Notes under the pieces: generated by a model
Told to the model about the DNA's origin: nothing
Databases searched by the model: none
The model's input: only the letters and a program-made list of their open reading frames with translations
Assembly (NCBI GenBank): GCA_002310235.1
Contig: DBYO01000047.1
Coordinates: 9,532-73,531, forward strand
Length of the DNA stretch: 64,000 bases
DNA from: Bacteroidales bacterium UBA1184
GTDB lineage: Bacteria; Bacteroidota; Bacteroidia; Bacteroidales; ML635J-15
Reading direction: 5' to 3'
Part shown: positions 37,189 through 44,893 of the stretch, piece by piece
Layout: every line of letters begins with the position of its first letter
Position numbering within the stretch: position 1 is the stretch's first letter
Program-made: the position numbers and the translations under genes

Positions 37189-38376
37189 ATGAAAAGGATA
37201 TATTTAATATTACTAATTTCGATATTAGGATTAGTTAGTTCAGATTTATTTGCTGGTAACTGGCAAAGGGCTGGTCAGGCAGGTGCTTCGCAGCTTTTGA
37301 TCAATCCATGGGCAAGAACCTCGGGCTGGGGTGAGGCCGGAGTAGCCTGTGTTACAGGTTATGAAAGTATGCATCTCAATGTTGCTGGTTTGGCTTTCAC
37401 CAAGAAGTTGGAAGTTGGGTTTAATAATTCACAGTACCTTGTAGGTTCAGGCATACAGATTAATGCTGCTGCCTTGGCTGTAAGGGTAGGAGAAAATAGT
37501 GTTTTAGGCGCTATGGTGAATGTTTTTAGCTGGGGCGAAATTGAGAAGACTACCGAAGACATGCCTGAAGGCGGTTTTGGTACTTATAAACCTGGCTATG
37601 CTACAATAGGATTGTCATATGCACGTGAATTCTCGAATAGCATTTTTGGTGGTATAACAGTAAAAATGGTAAACGAGCATATTGATAACCTTAAGTCTTC
37701 AGGTTTTGCAATTGATGCAGGTATTCAGTATATTACTGGTTTCGGCAAGGATAAGGCTGGAAATAGAAACCGTGATAACATTCACTTTGGTATTACAATG
37801 AAGAACGTTGGTACAACCATGAAATATTCCGGAGACGGTATGTCATTTGTAGGTTTCTCTCCGACAGGAACATTGATGAGCGTTGAAAACAGAAGTCAGG
37901 AATATGAGCTTCCTTCTTTGATTAAGATCGGATTTTCGTATCATGTAAGACTTGCTCCGAAGATTGATGAAGAGGAGGAAGTTGTTTATTCGAACCATAA
38001 TTTGGCTATCGCATTGAACTTCACTTCGAATTCCTTCACTAAGGACCAGTTCCATATTGGTCTTGAGTATTCATTCATGGAATACTTGTTCTTGCGTGCT
38101 GGCTATACCTATGAGAGTGGTTTGTATTCTGTAGACGATTGCACAACTTGGTTCTCAGGACCTTCTGTAGGTATATCGTTGCAGGCACCTCTTACCAAGA
38201 GAGAAGGAGGCAAGAGCTCTTCTAGATTGTCGGATGGAAGTTCTCCAAAGAAGGCTATTTATGGCTTGAATACTACTTCGGTTAGCACAAGACCTGTATT
38301 GGCCGTTGACTACTCATACAGATTCACCAATATTTTGGGTGGTGTACATACATTCGGTCTGCGAGTTACTATGTAG
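37189..38376 (+). CDS. PorV/PorQ-family outer-membrane barrel
   Basis: A 395-residue protein with a signal peptide (LVSSDLFAG). Its start carries the family pattern: AGQAGASQLLINPWARTSGWGEAGVACVTGYESMHLNVAGLAF, split here as GASQLLINPWAR, GWGEAGVA and MHLNVAGLAF. FadL-like barrel strands run to a terminal FGLRVTM. In T9SS, PorV shuttles folded cargo from the SprA/Sov translocon to the attachment complex. A PorV-like gene at the end of an operon with one cargo and one receptor suggests a dedicated adaptor. A strong terminator follows. Confidence 0.85.
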   Translation: MKRIYLILLISILGLVSSDLFAGNWQRAGQAGASQLLINPWARTSGWGEAGVACVTGYESMHLNVAGLAFTKKLEVGFNNSQYLVGSGIQINAAALAVRVGENSVLGAMVNVFSWGEIEKTTEDMPEGGFGTYKPGYATIGLSYAREFSNSIFGGITVKMVNEHIDNLKSSGFAIDAGIQYITGFGKDKAGNRNRDNIHFGITMKNVGTTMKYSGDGMSFVGFSPTGTLMSVENRSQEYELPSLIKIGFSYHVRLAPKIDEEEEVVYSNHNLAIALNFTSNSFTKDQFHIGLEYSFMEYLFLRAGYTYESGLYSVDDCTTWFSGPSVGISLQAPLTKREGGKSSSRLSDGSSPKKAIYGLNTTSVSTRPVLAVDYSYRFTNILGGVHTFGLRVTM

Positions 38377-38399
38377 AAGTTGATTTATTATTAATCTAT

Positions 38400-38442
38400 T
38401 AATCGGAAAGTTCATCTTGGTGGGCTTTCCGATTAAAATTTT
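38400..38442 (+). terminator. Intrinsic terminator of the receptor-cargo-PorV operon
   Basis: 11-bp perfect stem TAATCGGAAAG / CTTTCCGATTA followed by AAATTTTTT. Confidence 0.85.
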
Positions 38443-38465
38443 TTATTTCCAAAGCAAAAAAGTAT

Positions 38466-38473
38466 TACCTTTG
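38466..38473 (+). promoter_or_regulatory. Promoter -7 box for greA
   Basis: TACCTTTG, 66 bases before ATG 38540; the leader holds the hairpin at 38479-38510. Confidence 0.6.
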
Positions 38474-38478
38474 CAGTG

Positions 38479-38510
38479 GAAATCCCAAGGAGAAAACGGG
38501 ATTTCTTTTT
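38479..38510 (+). promoter_or_regulatory. Terminator-like hairpin in the greA leader
   Basis: Perfect 8-bp stem GAAATCCC / GGGATTTC (38479-38486 / 38498-38505), 11-base loop, then five T. It begins about 5 bases after the -7 box, so the stem is at or next to the RNA 5' end, and it lies 29 bases before the greA ATG. It has the form of an attenuator. Confidence 0.6.
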
Positions 38511-38539
38511 ATTTGTATAACATTAATAATTAAATAATT

Positions 38540-39013
38540 ATGTCTGGTATTTCATATTTGACCGAAGAAGGTCTTAAAAAATTGAAAGATGAGTTGGATA
38601 GGATGGTGAATATTGAGAGACCTAATATCTCAAAGCAGATTGCCGAGGCTCGCGATAAGGGCGATTTGTCGGAAAACGCAGAATATGATGCTGCCAAGGA
38701 AGCTCAGGGTTTGCTCGAAATGAAAATTAGCAAGCTCCAGGAAACTATCCGTAATGCACGTATTATCGATCCTTCACAGATAAATACTAATGCAGTTCAG
38801 ATATTGAACAAGGTAAAGCTGAAAAATACAAAAACTAATCAGGAGATGGAATATACTATAGTATCGGAGTCCGAAGCAGATTTAAAGGCAAAGAAAATAT
38901 CGGTATCTACTCCTATTGCAAAAGGCTTACTTGGTAAGAAAGTCGGAGACGTGGTTGATATTCAGGTTCCTAGTGGAATCGTATCATTCGAAATTATTAA
39001 CATCTCAATCTAA
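38540..39013 (+). CDS. greA: Transcript cleavage factor GreA
   Basis: A 157-residue protein. The N-terminal coiled coil has ARDKGDLSENAEYDAAKEAQ, with the acidic tip residues (Asp-Leu-x-Glu-Asn) that enter the polymerase secondary channel and stimulate hydrolysis of backtracked RNA. The C-terminal FKBP-like domain ends VGDVVDIQVPSGIVSFEI. Family length is exact. It is followed 5 bases later by the HIT gene, so the pair is probably bicistronic. Confidence 0.97.
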   Translation: MSGISYLTEEGLKKLKDELDRMVNIERPNISKQIAEARDKGDLSENAEYDAAKEAQGLLEMKISKLQETIRNARIIDPSQINTNAVQILNKVKLKNTKTNQEMEYTIVSESEADLKAKKISVSTPIAKGLLGKKVGDVVDIQVPSGIVSFEIINISI

Positions 39014-39018
39014 CGACT

Positions 39019-39411
39019 ATGGCAACAATATTCACAAAGATTATAAATGGCGAAATTCCTTGCTACAAGGTGGCCGAGAACGACAAGTTCATCGCTTTCC
39101 TCGACATCAATCCGCTTAAGAAAGGTCATACCTTGGTAGTACCTAAGGAAGAAAAGGACTATATATTCCGTAATTCTGACGAAGTTTTGTCCGAAATTTT
39201 GATTTTCGCAAAGAAGGTAGCTGCTGCTTTGGAAAAGACTATCGAATGCGAACGCATCGGTCTTATGGTACTCGGACTCGAGGTTCCTCATACCCATATC
39301 CACCTTATTCCTATAAGCAAAGAAGGTGATATGCTTCTGTCGAACTCACGCGTAAAGCTTACCGACGACGAGTACAAGAAGCTTGTCGAGGACATCAAGA
39401 AGAACATGTAA
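39019..39411 (+). CDS. HIT-family nucleotide hydrolase
   Basis: A 130-residue histidine-triad protein. The start FTKIINGEIPCYKVAENDKF is typical of the HinT branch, and the catalytic triad HTHIHLIPI is at ~96-104. HinT-like enzymes hydrolyse purine nucleoside phosphoramidates and aminoacyl-adenylates. Relative to E. coli HinT it carries a C-terminal extension (KLTDDEYKKLVEDIKKNM). It follows greA at 5 bases and ends before a shared terminator. Confidence 0.93.
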   Translation: MATIFTKIINGEIPCYKVAENDKFIAFLDINPLKKGHTLVVPKEEKDYIFRNSDEVLSEILIFAKKVAAALEKTIECERIGLMVLGLEVPHTHIHLIPISKEGDMLLSNSRVKLTDDEYKKLVEDIKKNM

Positions 39412-39431
39412 TTATTTGTATGATTATACCG

Positions 39432-39457
39432 AAGGCGGACATGTTCCGCCTTTTTTT
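39432..39457. terminator. Intrinsic terminator between convergent genes
   Basis: AAGGCGGA / TCCGCCTT stem with 5-base loop and seven T (plus-strand sense); the T-run reaches the stop of the minus-strand gene. Confidence 0.85.
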
Positions 39458-40031
39458 ATATCCCTACCTTGCCAATAAGAGTTATTAGTTCGTCGAGGTT
39501 GCAGATGCTTTGGGGTATTTCGAAGTCGATGCCTTCGTTTTCGATGAAGCTATTAAGCTCGTTGATGTTTTTTATCTGCCTGTGGGCATCGATACTTATC
39601 TTGATGTAATTGTCTCCATGTACGATGAAATAGCCCTTAAAATAGCCTCCAGATGTCTTGCAGGCGCATGTCTTCATCTTGAACTTTGTTACGCCTATGT
39701 ACAATTCGTTTCCTGCAAGCCGTTTTATGAATCCGTACGACTCCATGCCGAAACGTTCTTCGTCGAAGAATAGCGAATGATAGGCAAAATTGCCGTTGCA
39801 GACCGACTTTACAGAGTCGGGCGGATATATGGTCCTGCGTTCGTCGGGTGAGTATTTTGCCCTAAAGAAATTGTAGTACGAAAACGGCGAAGCATATACG
39901 TATGCCTCGCGTTCGCTATTGTCGTTGAATGTTATTGTTGCTTTTTCCCACTTCTTTTGCGGGATGCATGATATCATTGCCGTTGCCGACAATATAATCA
40001 GAATTATTGTTTTCGTTTTACCTGATTTCAT
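39456..40031 (-). CDS. Putative lipoprotein, unknown function
   Basis: A 191-residue protein with a lipoprotein signal (lipobox AMISC, C22). Alternating beta strands follow (TITFNDNSEREAYVYASPF, ELYIGVTKFKMKTC), and the last ~35 residues are helical (NINELNSFIENEGIDF). It is not a family I recognise. The start at 40031 overlaps the 3' end of ribH by 14 bases, so it is probably translated from the ribH message. Confidence 0.65.
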   Translation of the reverse strand: MKSGKTKTIILIILSATAMISCIPQKKWEKATITFNDNSEREAYVYASPFSYYNFFRAKYSPDERRTIYPPDSVKSVCNGNFAYHSLFFDEERFGMESYGFIKRLAGNELYIGVTKFKMKTCACKTSGGYFKGYFIVHGDNYIKISIDAHRQIKNINELNSFIENEGIDFEIPQSICNLDELITLIGKVGI

Positions 40032-40518
40032 TCTTCAGGGTAAGCATTTTTAGTGCTGCTGCAGCAGCTTCGGTACCTTTGTTGCCAAGTCGTCCGCCTG
40101 CGCGGTCGATTGCTTGCTGCTGGTTGTTTGTGGTAAGCAGGCCGAACGCAACAGGTGTTGCATATCTGGTGTTCACGTCCATGATGCCTTGAGTTACACC
40201 TGAACATACGTAGTCGAAATGTTTGGTGTCGCCTTGTATTACACATCCGAGACAGATCACGGCATCGCACTGATGGTTTTCGATTAGATATATTGCACCA
40301 AGTGGTAGTTCGAAACTTCCAGGAACACTTCTTAGCACAATGTCGTCGTTGCTATAGCCGTATTTCTTGAGAGTTTCGATTGCTCCGTCGGCTAGATTAG
40401 CTGTTATTTCCTGGTTCCATTCCGATACTGCAATACCTATTCTGTATGGCTTTTCAGTATTCTGTCTTGCAATTCCTGTTTCGGAGTAGATTGATAGGTT
40501 CTTGAGTTCGCTTGCCAT
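40018..40518 (-). CDS. ribH: 6,7-dimethyl-8-ribityllumazine synthase
   Basis: A 166-residue enzyme of riboflavin synthesis, which joins 5-amino-6-ribitylamino-uracil with dihydroxybutanone phosphate. Signature segments: VSEWNQEI (substrate loop), VPGSFELPLGA, CLGCVIQGDTKHFDYV with the catalytic His, and PVAFGLLTTNNQQQA. The length fits an icosahedral-type subunit. An intrinsic terminator sits only ~15 bases upstream of the ATG, with no promoter box after it. Confidence 0.97.
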   Translation of the reverse strand: MASELKNLSIYSETGIARQNTEKPYRIGIAVSEWNQEITANLADGAIETLKKYGYSNDDIVLRSVPGSFELPLGAIYLIENHQCDAVICLGCVIQGDTKHFDYVCSGVTQGIMDVNTRYATPVAFGLLTTNNQQQAIDRAGGRLGNKGTEAAAAALKMLTLKNEIR

Positions 40519-40532
40519 AGTCGTAATATATT

Positions 40533-40556
40533 AAAAAAATGGGGGACAAGTCCCCC
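40533..40556 (-). terminator. Intrinsic terminator between the TPR gene and ribH
   Basis: On the minus strand GGGGGAC-TT-GTCCCCC then A and seven T. It ends 15 bases before the ribH ATG, so it either ends the TPR transcript or attenuates ribH. Confidence 0.85.
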
Positions 40557-40581
40557 TAAGAATTATGAAAGATAATGTGTA

Positions 40582-41286
40582 TTATTTACCTAAATGCATT
40601 TCGGCACGCTTGATGTACTTTTCAATGTTAGTCTTGTCGTTTCTTTCAAGCACTGTGTAGTAGTCTTCCTGTACTCTCTTGTATGTGTCAAGAGCTTTCT
40701 GGTATTCGCCCATAAGTTCGTATGTGTTACCAGCCTTTATAAGGAAGAGTGGCGACAAATAGTCGTTGTTTGCCTTTTCTGCAGCTTGTGTATAGTGTTT
40801 AGCTGCTTTTTCGTTATCGCCGAGTTCCATGTGAGCGTCACCGATAAGAGCAACTGCCATAGGACCAACCATTGGGTCGTCACTGTCGAAGCCTTCGAGG
40901 TAGTTTATTGCGTCTTCGTACTGTCCAAGTCTCATGCAGCAAACACCTGCATAGTAGCGTGCAGCATTTCCTGAAGGAGTTCTGCCGTAGTCTTCAACTA
41001 TTGCTGCGAAACCGCTGTATTCTCCTTCGATTCCGTTGAGTGCCAATTCAAAGTTGTCTTCTGCGAATGCAAATTCGGCCATATAGAGTTCGGTCATTGC
41101 TTCGCGGTTCTTTGGTTGCTGTACGAACTTTATGTATGCTATTATTCCCAATGCTATAACTACGATAGCAGCGAAAATTATAATAATGAGTTTCTGATGT
41201 TTTTCGAACCAATTTTCGGTGCGATTCAATGCAGATTCTACATTCTGCAAACCTTCATCCTGTGTAGTTTTCTCTTTGTTTGACAT
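40582..41286 (-). CDS. Membrane-anchored TPR protein (YfgM-like)
   Basis: A 234-residue protein. A soluble N-terminal ~32 residues is followed by one membrane helix (~33-53, LIIIIFAAIVVIALGIIAYI), then TPR-type helix pairs (AMTELYMAEFAFAEDNFELAL; ARYYAGVCCMRLGQYEDAINYL; ALIGDAHMELGDNEKAAKHY; GNTYELMGEYQKALDTY). The layout matches YfgM, a periplasmic-facing TPR protein that associates with the secretion translocon. Its neighbour ribH is a common partner in Bacteroidota. It has its own promoter. Confidence 0.85.
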   Translation of the reverse strand: MSNKEKTTQDEGLQNVESALNRTENWFEKHQKLIIIIFAAIVVIALGIIAYIKFVQQPKNREAMTELYMAEFAFAEDNFELALNGIEGEYSGFAAIVEDYGRTPSGNAARYYAGVCCMRLGQYEDAINYLEGFDSDDPMVGPMAVALIGDAHMELGDNEKAAKHYTQAAEKANNDYLSPLFLIKAGNTYELMGEYQKALDTYKRVQEDYYTVLERNDKTNIEKYIKRAEMHLGK

Positions 41287-41324
41287 AATCTGTTCTTAAA
41301 AATAACATTACAATTTTGAGAGTG

Positions 41325-41332
41325 CAAATTTA
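41325..41332 (-). promoter_or_regulatory. Promoter -7 box for the TPR gene
   Basis: On the minus strand TAAATTTG, ~38 bases before the ATG at 41286. Confidence 0.55.
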
Positions 41333-41423
41333 ACGCTTTAATTTGAATTGGATTAAAAAAATCAGTTTTTTTTATTTTAAGCGCATATATAATGCAATCT
41401 GCTGATTAGTATGTATTTGCTAG

Positions 41424-41455
41424 AAAAACTTATGGCTGCAATTTGCAGCCATAAG
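41424..41455 (-). terminator. Intrinsic terminator after coaD
   Basis: On the minus strand CTTATGGCTGC / GCAGCCATAAG, 11-bp perfect stem with loop AAATT, followed by five T. Confidence 0.88.
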
Positions 41456-41468
41456 AAATATTTTTGTT

Positions 41469-41951
41469 TTAGAAATCTTCGTGTGTTATCGCCTTGGGCA
41501 GAAATGCGGAAATGTCGCCGTTGTTCTTTGCGATATCTCGGACAATGCTCGATGAAATGAATGTATGTTCTGGCAATGTTAGCATAAATATGGTTTCGAT
41601 GTTCTTGTCGAGAAGCTGGTTGGCGTGACCAATGGAACGCTCGAACTCGAAGTCGGCAGAGGTACGCAGTCCGCGCAGTATGAAACAGATATTGTTTGCC
41701 TTGCAAAAATCAACCGTAAGTCCCGAATAGGTTACGACTTCCACCTTCGGCTCATCGGCAAACACTTTCTTTATCAGTTCTACGCGCTTTTCGCTTGGCA
41801 GCATTGCCGATTTCTCGGAATTGACTCCTACGCCGACAATTATCTTGTCGAACATCGGCAGTGCGCGGCGAATTATCGACTCGTGCCCGACAGTTATCGG
41901 GTCAAACGAACCTGGGAAAAGTGCTACCTTACTTCTTGTCATTTTCTGCAA
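41469..41951 (-). CDS. coaD: Phosphopantetheine adenylyltransferase
   Basis: A 160-residue enzyme for the penultimate step of coenzyme A synthesis. The nucleotidyltransferase signature GSFDPITVGHESII is at ~15-28, then RGLRTSADFEFE with the substrate loop, and the second motif SSSIVRDIA. ATG 41951 and ATG 41942 are both possible; either overlaps the end of glnS (to 41929), indicating an operon with glnS upstream. Confidence 0.96.
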   Translation of the reverse strand: MQKMTRSKVALFPGSFDPITVGHESIIRRALPMFDKIIVGVGVNSEKSAMLPSEKRVELIKKVFADEPKVEVVTYSGLTVDFCKANNICFILRGLRTSADFEFERSIGHANQLLDKNIETIFMLTLPEHTFISSSIVRDIAKNNGDISAFLPKAITHEDF

Positions 41952-43608
41952 TTTTTGCCCAAGAATCCTTCAGTGTTACGGTGCGGTTGAATACAGGCTT
42001 TTCGGGAGTCGAGTCCTTGTCGAAGCAGAAGTAGCCCTTGCGCTCGAACTGGAAGCTGGTTTCCTTAGTTTCCTTTATGTATTCCTCGACCTTAGCGGTG
42101 ACAACCTTCAACGAATCCGGATTCAAATAGGTGAGGTAGGTTTCGCCTTCGGCAAGGTCGTCGGGGTTTTCCTTGGTGAACAGACGGTCGTACAGACGCA
42201 CTTCGGCATCGACGCAGGTGTCGCAGTTTACCCAGTGGATTGTTCCCTTTACCTTGCGGCCGTCTGGCGACTTTCCGCCGCGGCTTTCGGGATCGTAGGT
42301 GCAGTGCAGTTCGGTGATGTTGCCATTGGCATCCTTTATCACTTCTTTGCACTTGATGAAATAAGCATATCTCAGACGAACTTCGCCACCCGGTTTAAGG
42401 CGGAAGAACTTGTTCGGAGCATCTTCCATGAAGTCTTCGCGCTCGATGTAGATTTCGCGTCCGAAGGTGAGCTGGCGTGTTCCTGCGTTTTCGTCTTCGG
42501 GATTGTTCTGTGCCTCGAGTTTTTCGGTCTGACCTTCGGGATAGTTGGTAATGACAACCTTCAGCGGGTCGAGAACTGCTAGAATTCTATAGTCGCGCTT
42601 GTTGAGGTCTTCGCGGATGCAGTATTCGAGAAGGCTCACATCAATCATATTTTCACGCTTTGCAACGCCAATCTTCTCGGCGAAAGTGCGGATTGACTCG
42701 GGCGTATAACCACGGCGGCGCAAACCGCTTACGGTAGGCATTCGCGGATCGTCCCAACCGCTTACGTACTTGTTGTTCACGAGTTCGAGAAGTTTGCGCT
42801 TGCTCATTACCGTGTATGAAAGGTTCAGTCGTGCAAATTCAATCTGCTGAGGACGCTTGCCGGTCTTGTCAATCTGGTCGAGGAACCAGTCGTAGAGTGG
42901 GCGGTGAACCTCAAATTCCAAGGTGCAGATGGAGTGGGTGATGCCTTCGATGTAGTCGCTCTGTCCGTGTGCGTAGTCGTACATCGGGTAGATGTTCCAC
43001 TTGTCGCCAGTGCGGTCGTGCGGACGGCGGATTATGCGGTACATAATCGGGTCGCGCATGTGCATGTTGGGCGAGTTCATATCGACTTTGGCGCGCAGTA
43101 CCATCGAGCCTTCCTCGTGCATGCCGGCGTTCATTTCCTCGAGGCGCTTGAGGCTTTCCTCGGCTGGACGGTTGCGGAACGGGCTTTCGATACCGGGGGT
43201 GGTAGGATTGGTGCGCTGTTCGGCAATCTGGTCGGGAGTCTGCTCATCGACGTAGGCCTTGCCTTCGCGTATAAGCATCTTGGCCCATTCGTAAAGCTGG
43301 TCGAAATAGTCGGACGTGTAGAGCAGCTTGTCGTACTCGAAGCCGAGCCACTTGATGTCGGCGATTATCGAGTTTACATATTCAACGTCTTCCTTCGACG
43401 GGTTGGTGTCGTCGAAACGCAGGTTGCACTTGCCGTGGTACTGGTTCTTGATGCCGAAGTTGAGGCAGATAGATTTTGCGTGTCCGATGTGCAGGTAACC
43501 GTTTGGTTCGGGAGGAAAACGCGTGTATGTGCTAGTTACTTTTCCTGACGACAAATCGTTCTCGATGATTTGTTCGATAAAATTCAGAGAGTCCTTTTTT
43601 TCTTCCAT
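41929..43608 (-). CDS. glnS: Glutaminyl-tRNA synthetase
   Basis: A 559-residue class I synthetase. I chose the ATG at 43608 (MEEKKDSLNF) because a TATTTTTG box lies ~32 bases upstream; the frame back to 43701 crosses the promoter. The HIGH motif is PPEPNGYLHIGHAKS and the KMSKS-like motif is VMSKRKL. Specific GlnRS features include RFDDTNPSKEDVEY and the C-terminal anticodon-binding barrels (FFRLKPGGEVRLRY). Its presence means this lineage charges tRNA-Gln directly. coaD follows with overlap. Confidence 0.97.
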   Translation of the reverse strand: MEEKKDSLNFIEQIIENDLSSGKVTSTYTRFPPEPNGYLHIGHAKSICLNFGIKNQYHGKCNLRFDDTNPSKEDVEYVNSIIADIKWLGFEYDKLLYTSDYFDQLYEWAKMLIREGKAYVDEQTPDQIAEQRTNPTTPGIESPFRNRPAEESLKRLEEMNAGMHEEGSMVLRAKVDMNSPNMHMRDPIMYRIIRRPHDRTGDKWNIYPMYDYAHGQSDYIEGITHSICTLEFEVHRPLYDWFLDQIDKTGKRPQQIEFARLNLSYTVMSKRKLLELVNNKYVSGWDDPRMPTVSGLRRRGYTPESIRTFAEKIGVAKRENMIDVSLLEYCIREDLNKRDYRILAVLDPLKVVITNYPEGQTEKLEAQNNPEDENAGTRQLTFGREIYIEREDFMEDAPNKFFRLKPGGEVRLRYAYFIKCKEVIKDANGNITELHCTYDPESRGGKSPDGRKVKGTIHWVNCDTCVDAEVRLYDRLFTKENPDDLAEGETYLTYLNPDSLKVVTAKVEEYIKETKETSFQFERKGYFCFDKDSTPEKPVFNRTVTLKDSWAKIAENDKK

Positions 43609-43640
43609 CTTGTTGAATTTTGTTTGTGTTAGAAAACGTG

Positions 43641-43648
43641 CAAAAATA
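43641..43648 (-). promoter_or_regulatory. Promoter -7 box for glnS-coaD
   Basis: On the minus strand TATTTTTG, ~32 bases before ATG 43608. Confidence 0.6.
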
Positions 43649-43716
43649 ATGTAAATTACGATTGGAAAGGAGAGTTTTCTGATTTTTTTTGATTTTGCCA
43701 TTTCAAAAGAAAGTGC

Positions 43717-43724
43717 TATATTTG
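43717..43724 (+). promoter_or_regulatory. Promoter of the toxin-antitoxin pair
   Basis: TATATTTG with TTTG at 43694-43697, 19 bases upstream: an ideal match to both halves of the consensus. ATG at 43748. Confidence 0.7.
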
Positions 43725-43747
43725 CGTTATAGAAAAAGTAGAATATT

Positions 43748-43951
43748 ATGGCAACAATTACATTTAGCTACAATGCTCGGAACAAAACTGCTCAAGCGGT
43801 CATTAAATTCGTAGAGAGCCTTGGTATCTTCAAGGTGCTGAAAGATGATGAACCCAACGAGACTACTATAAAGGCTATTGAAGAGGTAAAGCGAGGTCAT
43901 ACCTATAAGGCAAGCAACCTCAATGATATGTTAAACTACTTAAGAAACTGA
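43748..43951 (+). CDS. Putative antitoxin of a YafQ-type pair
   Basis: A 67-residue protein placed 3 bases before a YafQ-type toxin. The N-terminus ITFSYNARNKTAQAVIKFVESLG could be a strand-helix DNA-binding/dimerisation unit; the C-terminal part (EEVKRGHTYKASNLNDMLNYL) resembles the toxin-wrapping tails of small antitoxins. It is not clearly DinJ, RelB or a YefM member by sequence, so the family is left open. Antitoxins of this kind usually repress their own promoter. The call rests mainly on position and size. Confidence 0.72.
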   Translation: MATITFSYNARNKTAQAVIKFVESLGIFKVLKDDEPNETTIKAIEEVKRGHTYKASNLNDMLNYLRN

Positions 43952-43954
43952 TTA

Positions 43955-44227
43955 ATGTTCAGCCTTGAATCATCAACTCAATTCAAGAAAGACTACAAAG
44001 CGCTTTCTGCTCCAGATGTAAATTTGTTGGAAACTGCTCTTGGAATACTTGCAGAAACTGGTACGTTACCTTACGACCCTTACCTTACGCATCCGCTCAA
44101 AGGAAGATTCAAGGATAATATGGAGGCTCATATCAAACCAGATATGCTTCTAATATGGTATGAAAAAGTTGGCAATGTTATCAAACTAGTCCGTGTGGGT
44201 TCGCATTCCAAACTTTTCAAAAAATAA
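43955..44227 (+). CDS. YafQ-family mRNA interferase toxin
   Basis: A 90-residue RelE-superfamily toxin. The catalytic set known from E. coli YafQ (His50, His63, Asp67, His87, Phe91) is matched here by H46 (THPL), H59 (AHIKPD), D63, H84 (GSHS) and F88, with near-identical spacing (13, 4, 21, 4). It should cleave mRNA on the ribosome when freed from its antitoxin. The start is 3 bases after the antitoxin stop. A terminator follows at 44263. Confidence 0.92.
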   Translation: MFSLESSTQFKKDYKALSAPDVNLLETALGILAETGTLPYDPYLTHPLKGRFKDNMEAHIKPDMLLIWYEKVGNVIKLVRVGSHSKLFKK

Positions 44228-44262
44228 TCGAATATATCTAATTGCAACACCAATAAAAAATT

Positions 44263-44290
44263 GGCAGAGACGGGCGTGCCTGCCTTTTTT
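44263..44290 (+). terminator. Intrinsic terminator after the toxin gene
   Basis: GGCAG / CTGCC with a 12-base loop, then six T; the stem is short. Confidence 0.6.
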
Positions 44291-44422
44291 CATAATGTTG
44301 AAAAATCTATGATGAAAAATACTATTGTATCCCTATGACAACGGAAACATCGATTTCGTTGCGCGGGGATTAGAATTTTTTCAAACAATTATATTTGTAG
44401 TGCCTTTTTGTGGATATACGAA

Positions 44423-44893
44423 CTATTCACAAGTTATTTCTTCTTGATATTTAATTATATCAGCGTGCCTTACTATTAATTCGTATGTTCCTGCTTTTAT
44501 GTTATCGATTGAATAGTTTACATCAACGGGACATACACAATTAGCAGCATACGAATTTTCTTTGAGATTCAAATCAATTGTTTGATTGTCAACTGTTAAC
44601 TCTGAAAAAATGCTATCCATGGCGCAGTTAACACGAAAGTTTTCTATAGTTAACGACAGAATACCATTTTCATAATTTGTTGATACTATTGGCTCATACC
44701 CATCCCTTTGTCCAGAATGGCAACCTGTATATGACAATGTTGTATTGTGGGTTACTGGCTCACTTTGAGAGGGATTGTCAGTTGTTTGCGATGCAACTGC
44801 TGTAACTGTCGGACGACCTGTTGTGTCTTCCTTTTCGCATCCTACAAATGCTATCACGCCAAATATTCCTATCAATAATGCTAACTTTTTCAT
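44423..44893 (-). CDS. Putative lipoprotein, unknown function
   Basis: A 156-residue protein with a lipoprotein signal (IAFVGC, C19). A Ser/Thr-rich linker follows, then a beta-rich domain with four to five cysteines (TGCHSGQRDG, FRVNCAMD, ANCVCPVD) that ends EEITCE. I recognise no family. Its start overlaps the stop of the next upstream gene by 4 bases (ATGA), so the two lipoproteins form one unit. Confidence 0.65.
   Translation of the reverse strand: MKKLALLIGIFGVIAFVGCEKEDTTGRPTVTAVASQTTDNPSQSEPVTHNTTLSYTGCHSGQRDGYEPIVSTNYENGILSLTIENFRVNCAMDSIFSELTVDNQTIDLNLKENSYAANCVCPVDVNYSIDNIKAGTYELIVRHADIIKYQEEITCE

Noticed and set aside
40519..40581. FMN riboswitch upstream of ribH
   Set aside because: Only a simple terminator hairpin is present; the conserved multi-helix FMN element is absent.
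42904..43548. Plus-strand open frame of 214 codons opposite glnS
   Set aside because: Shadow of the GlnRS gene; its hydrophobic runs come from complementing conserved codons.
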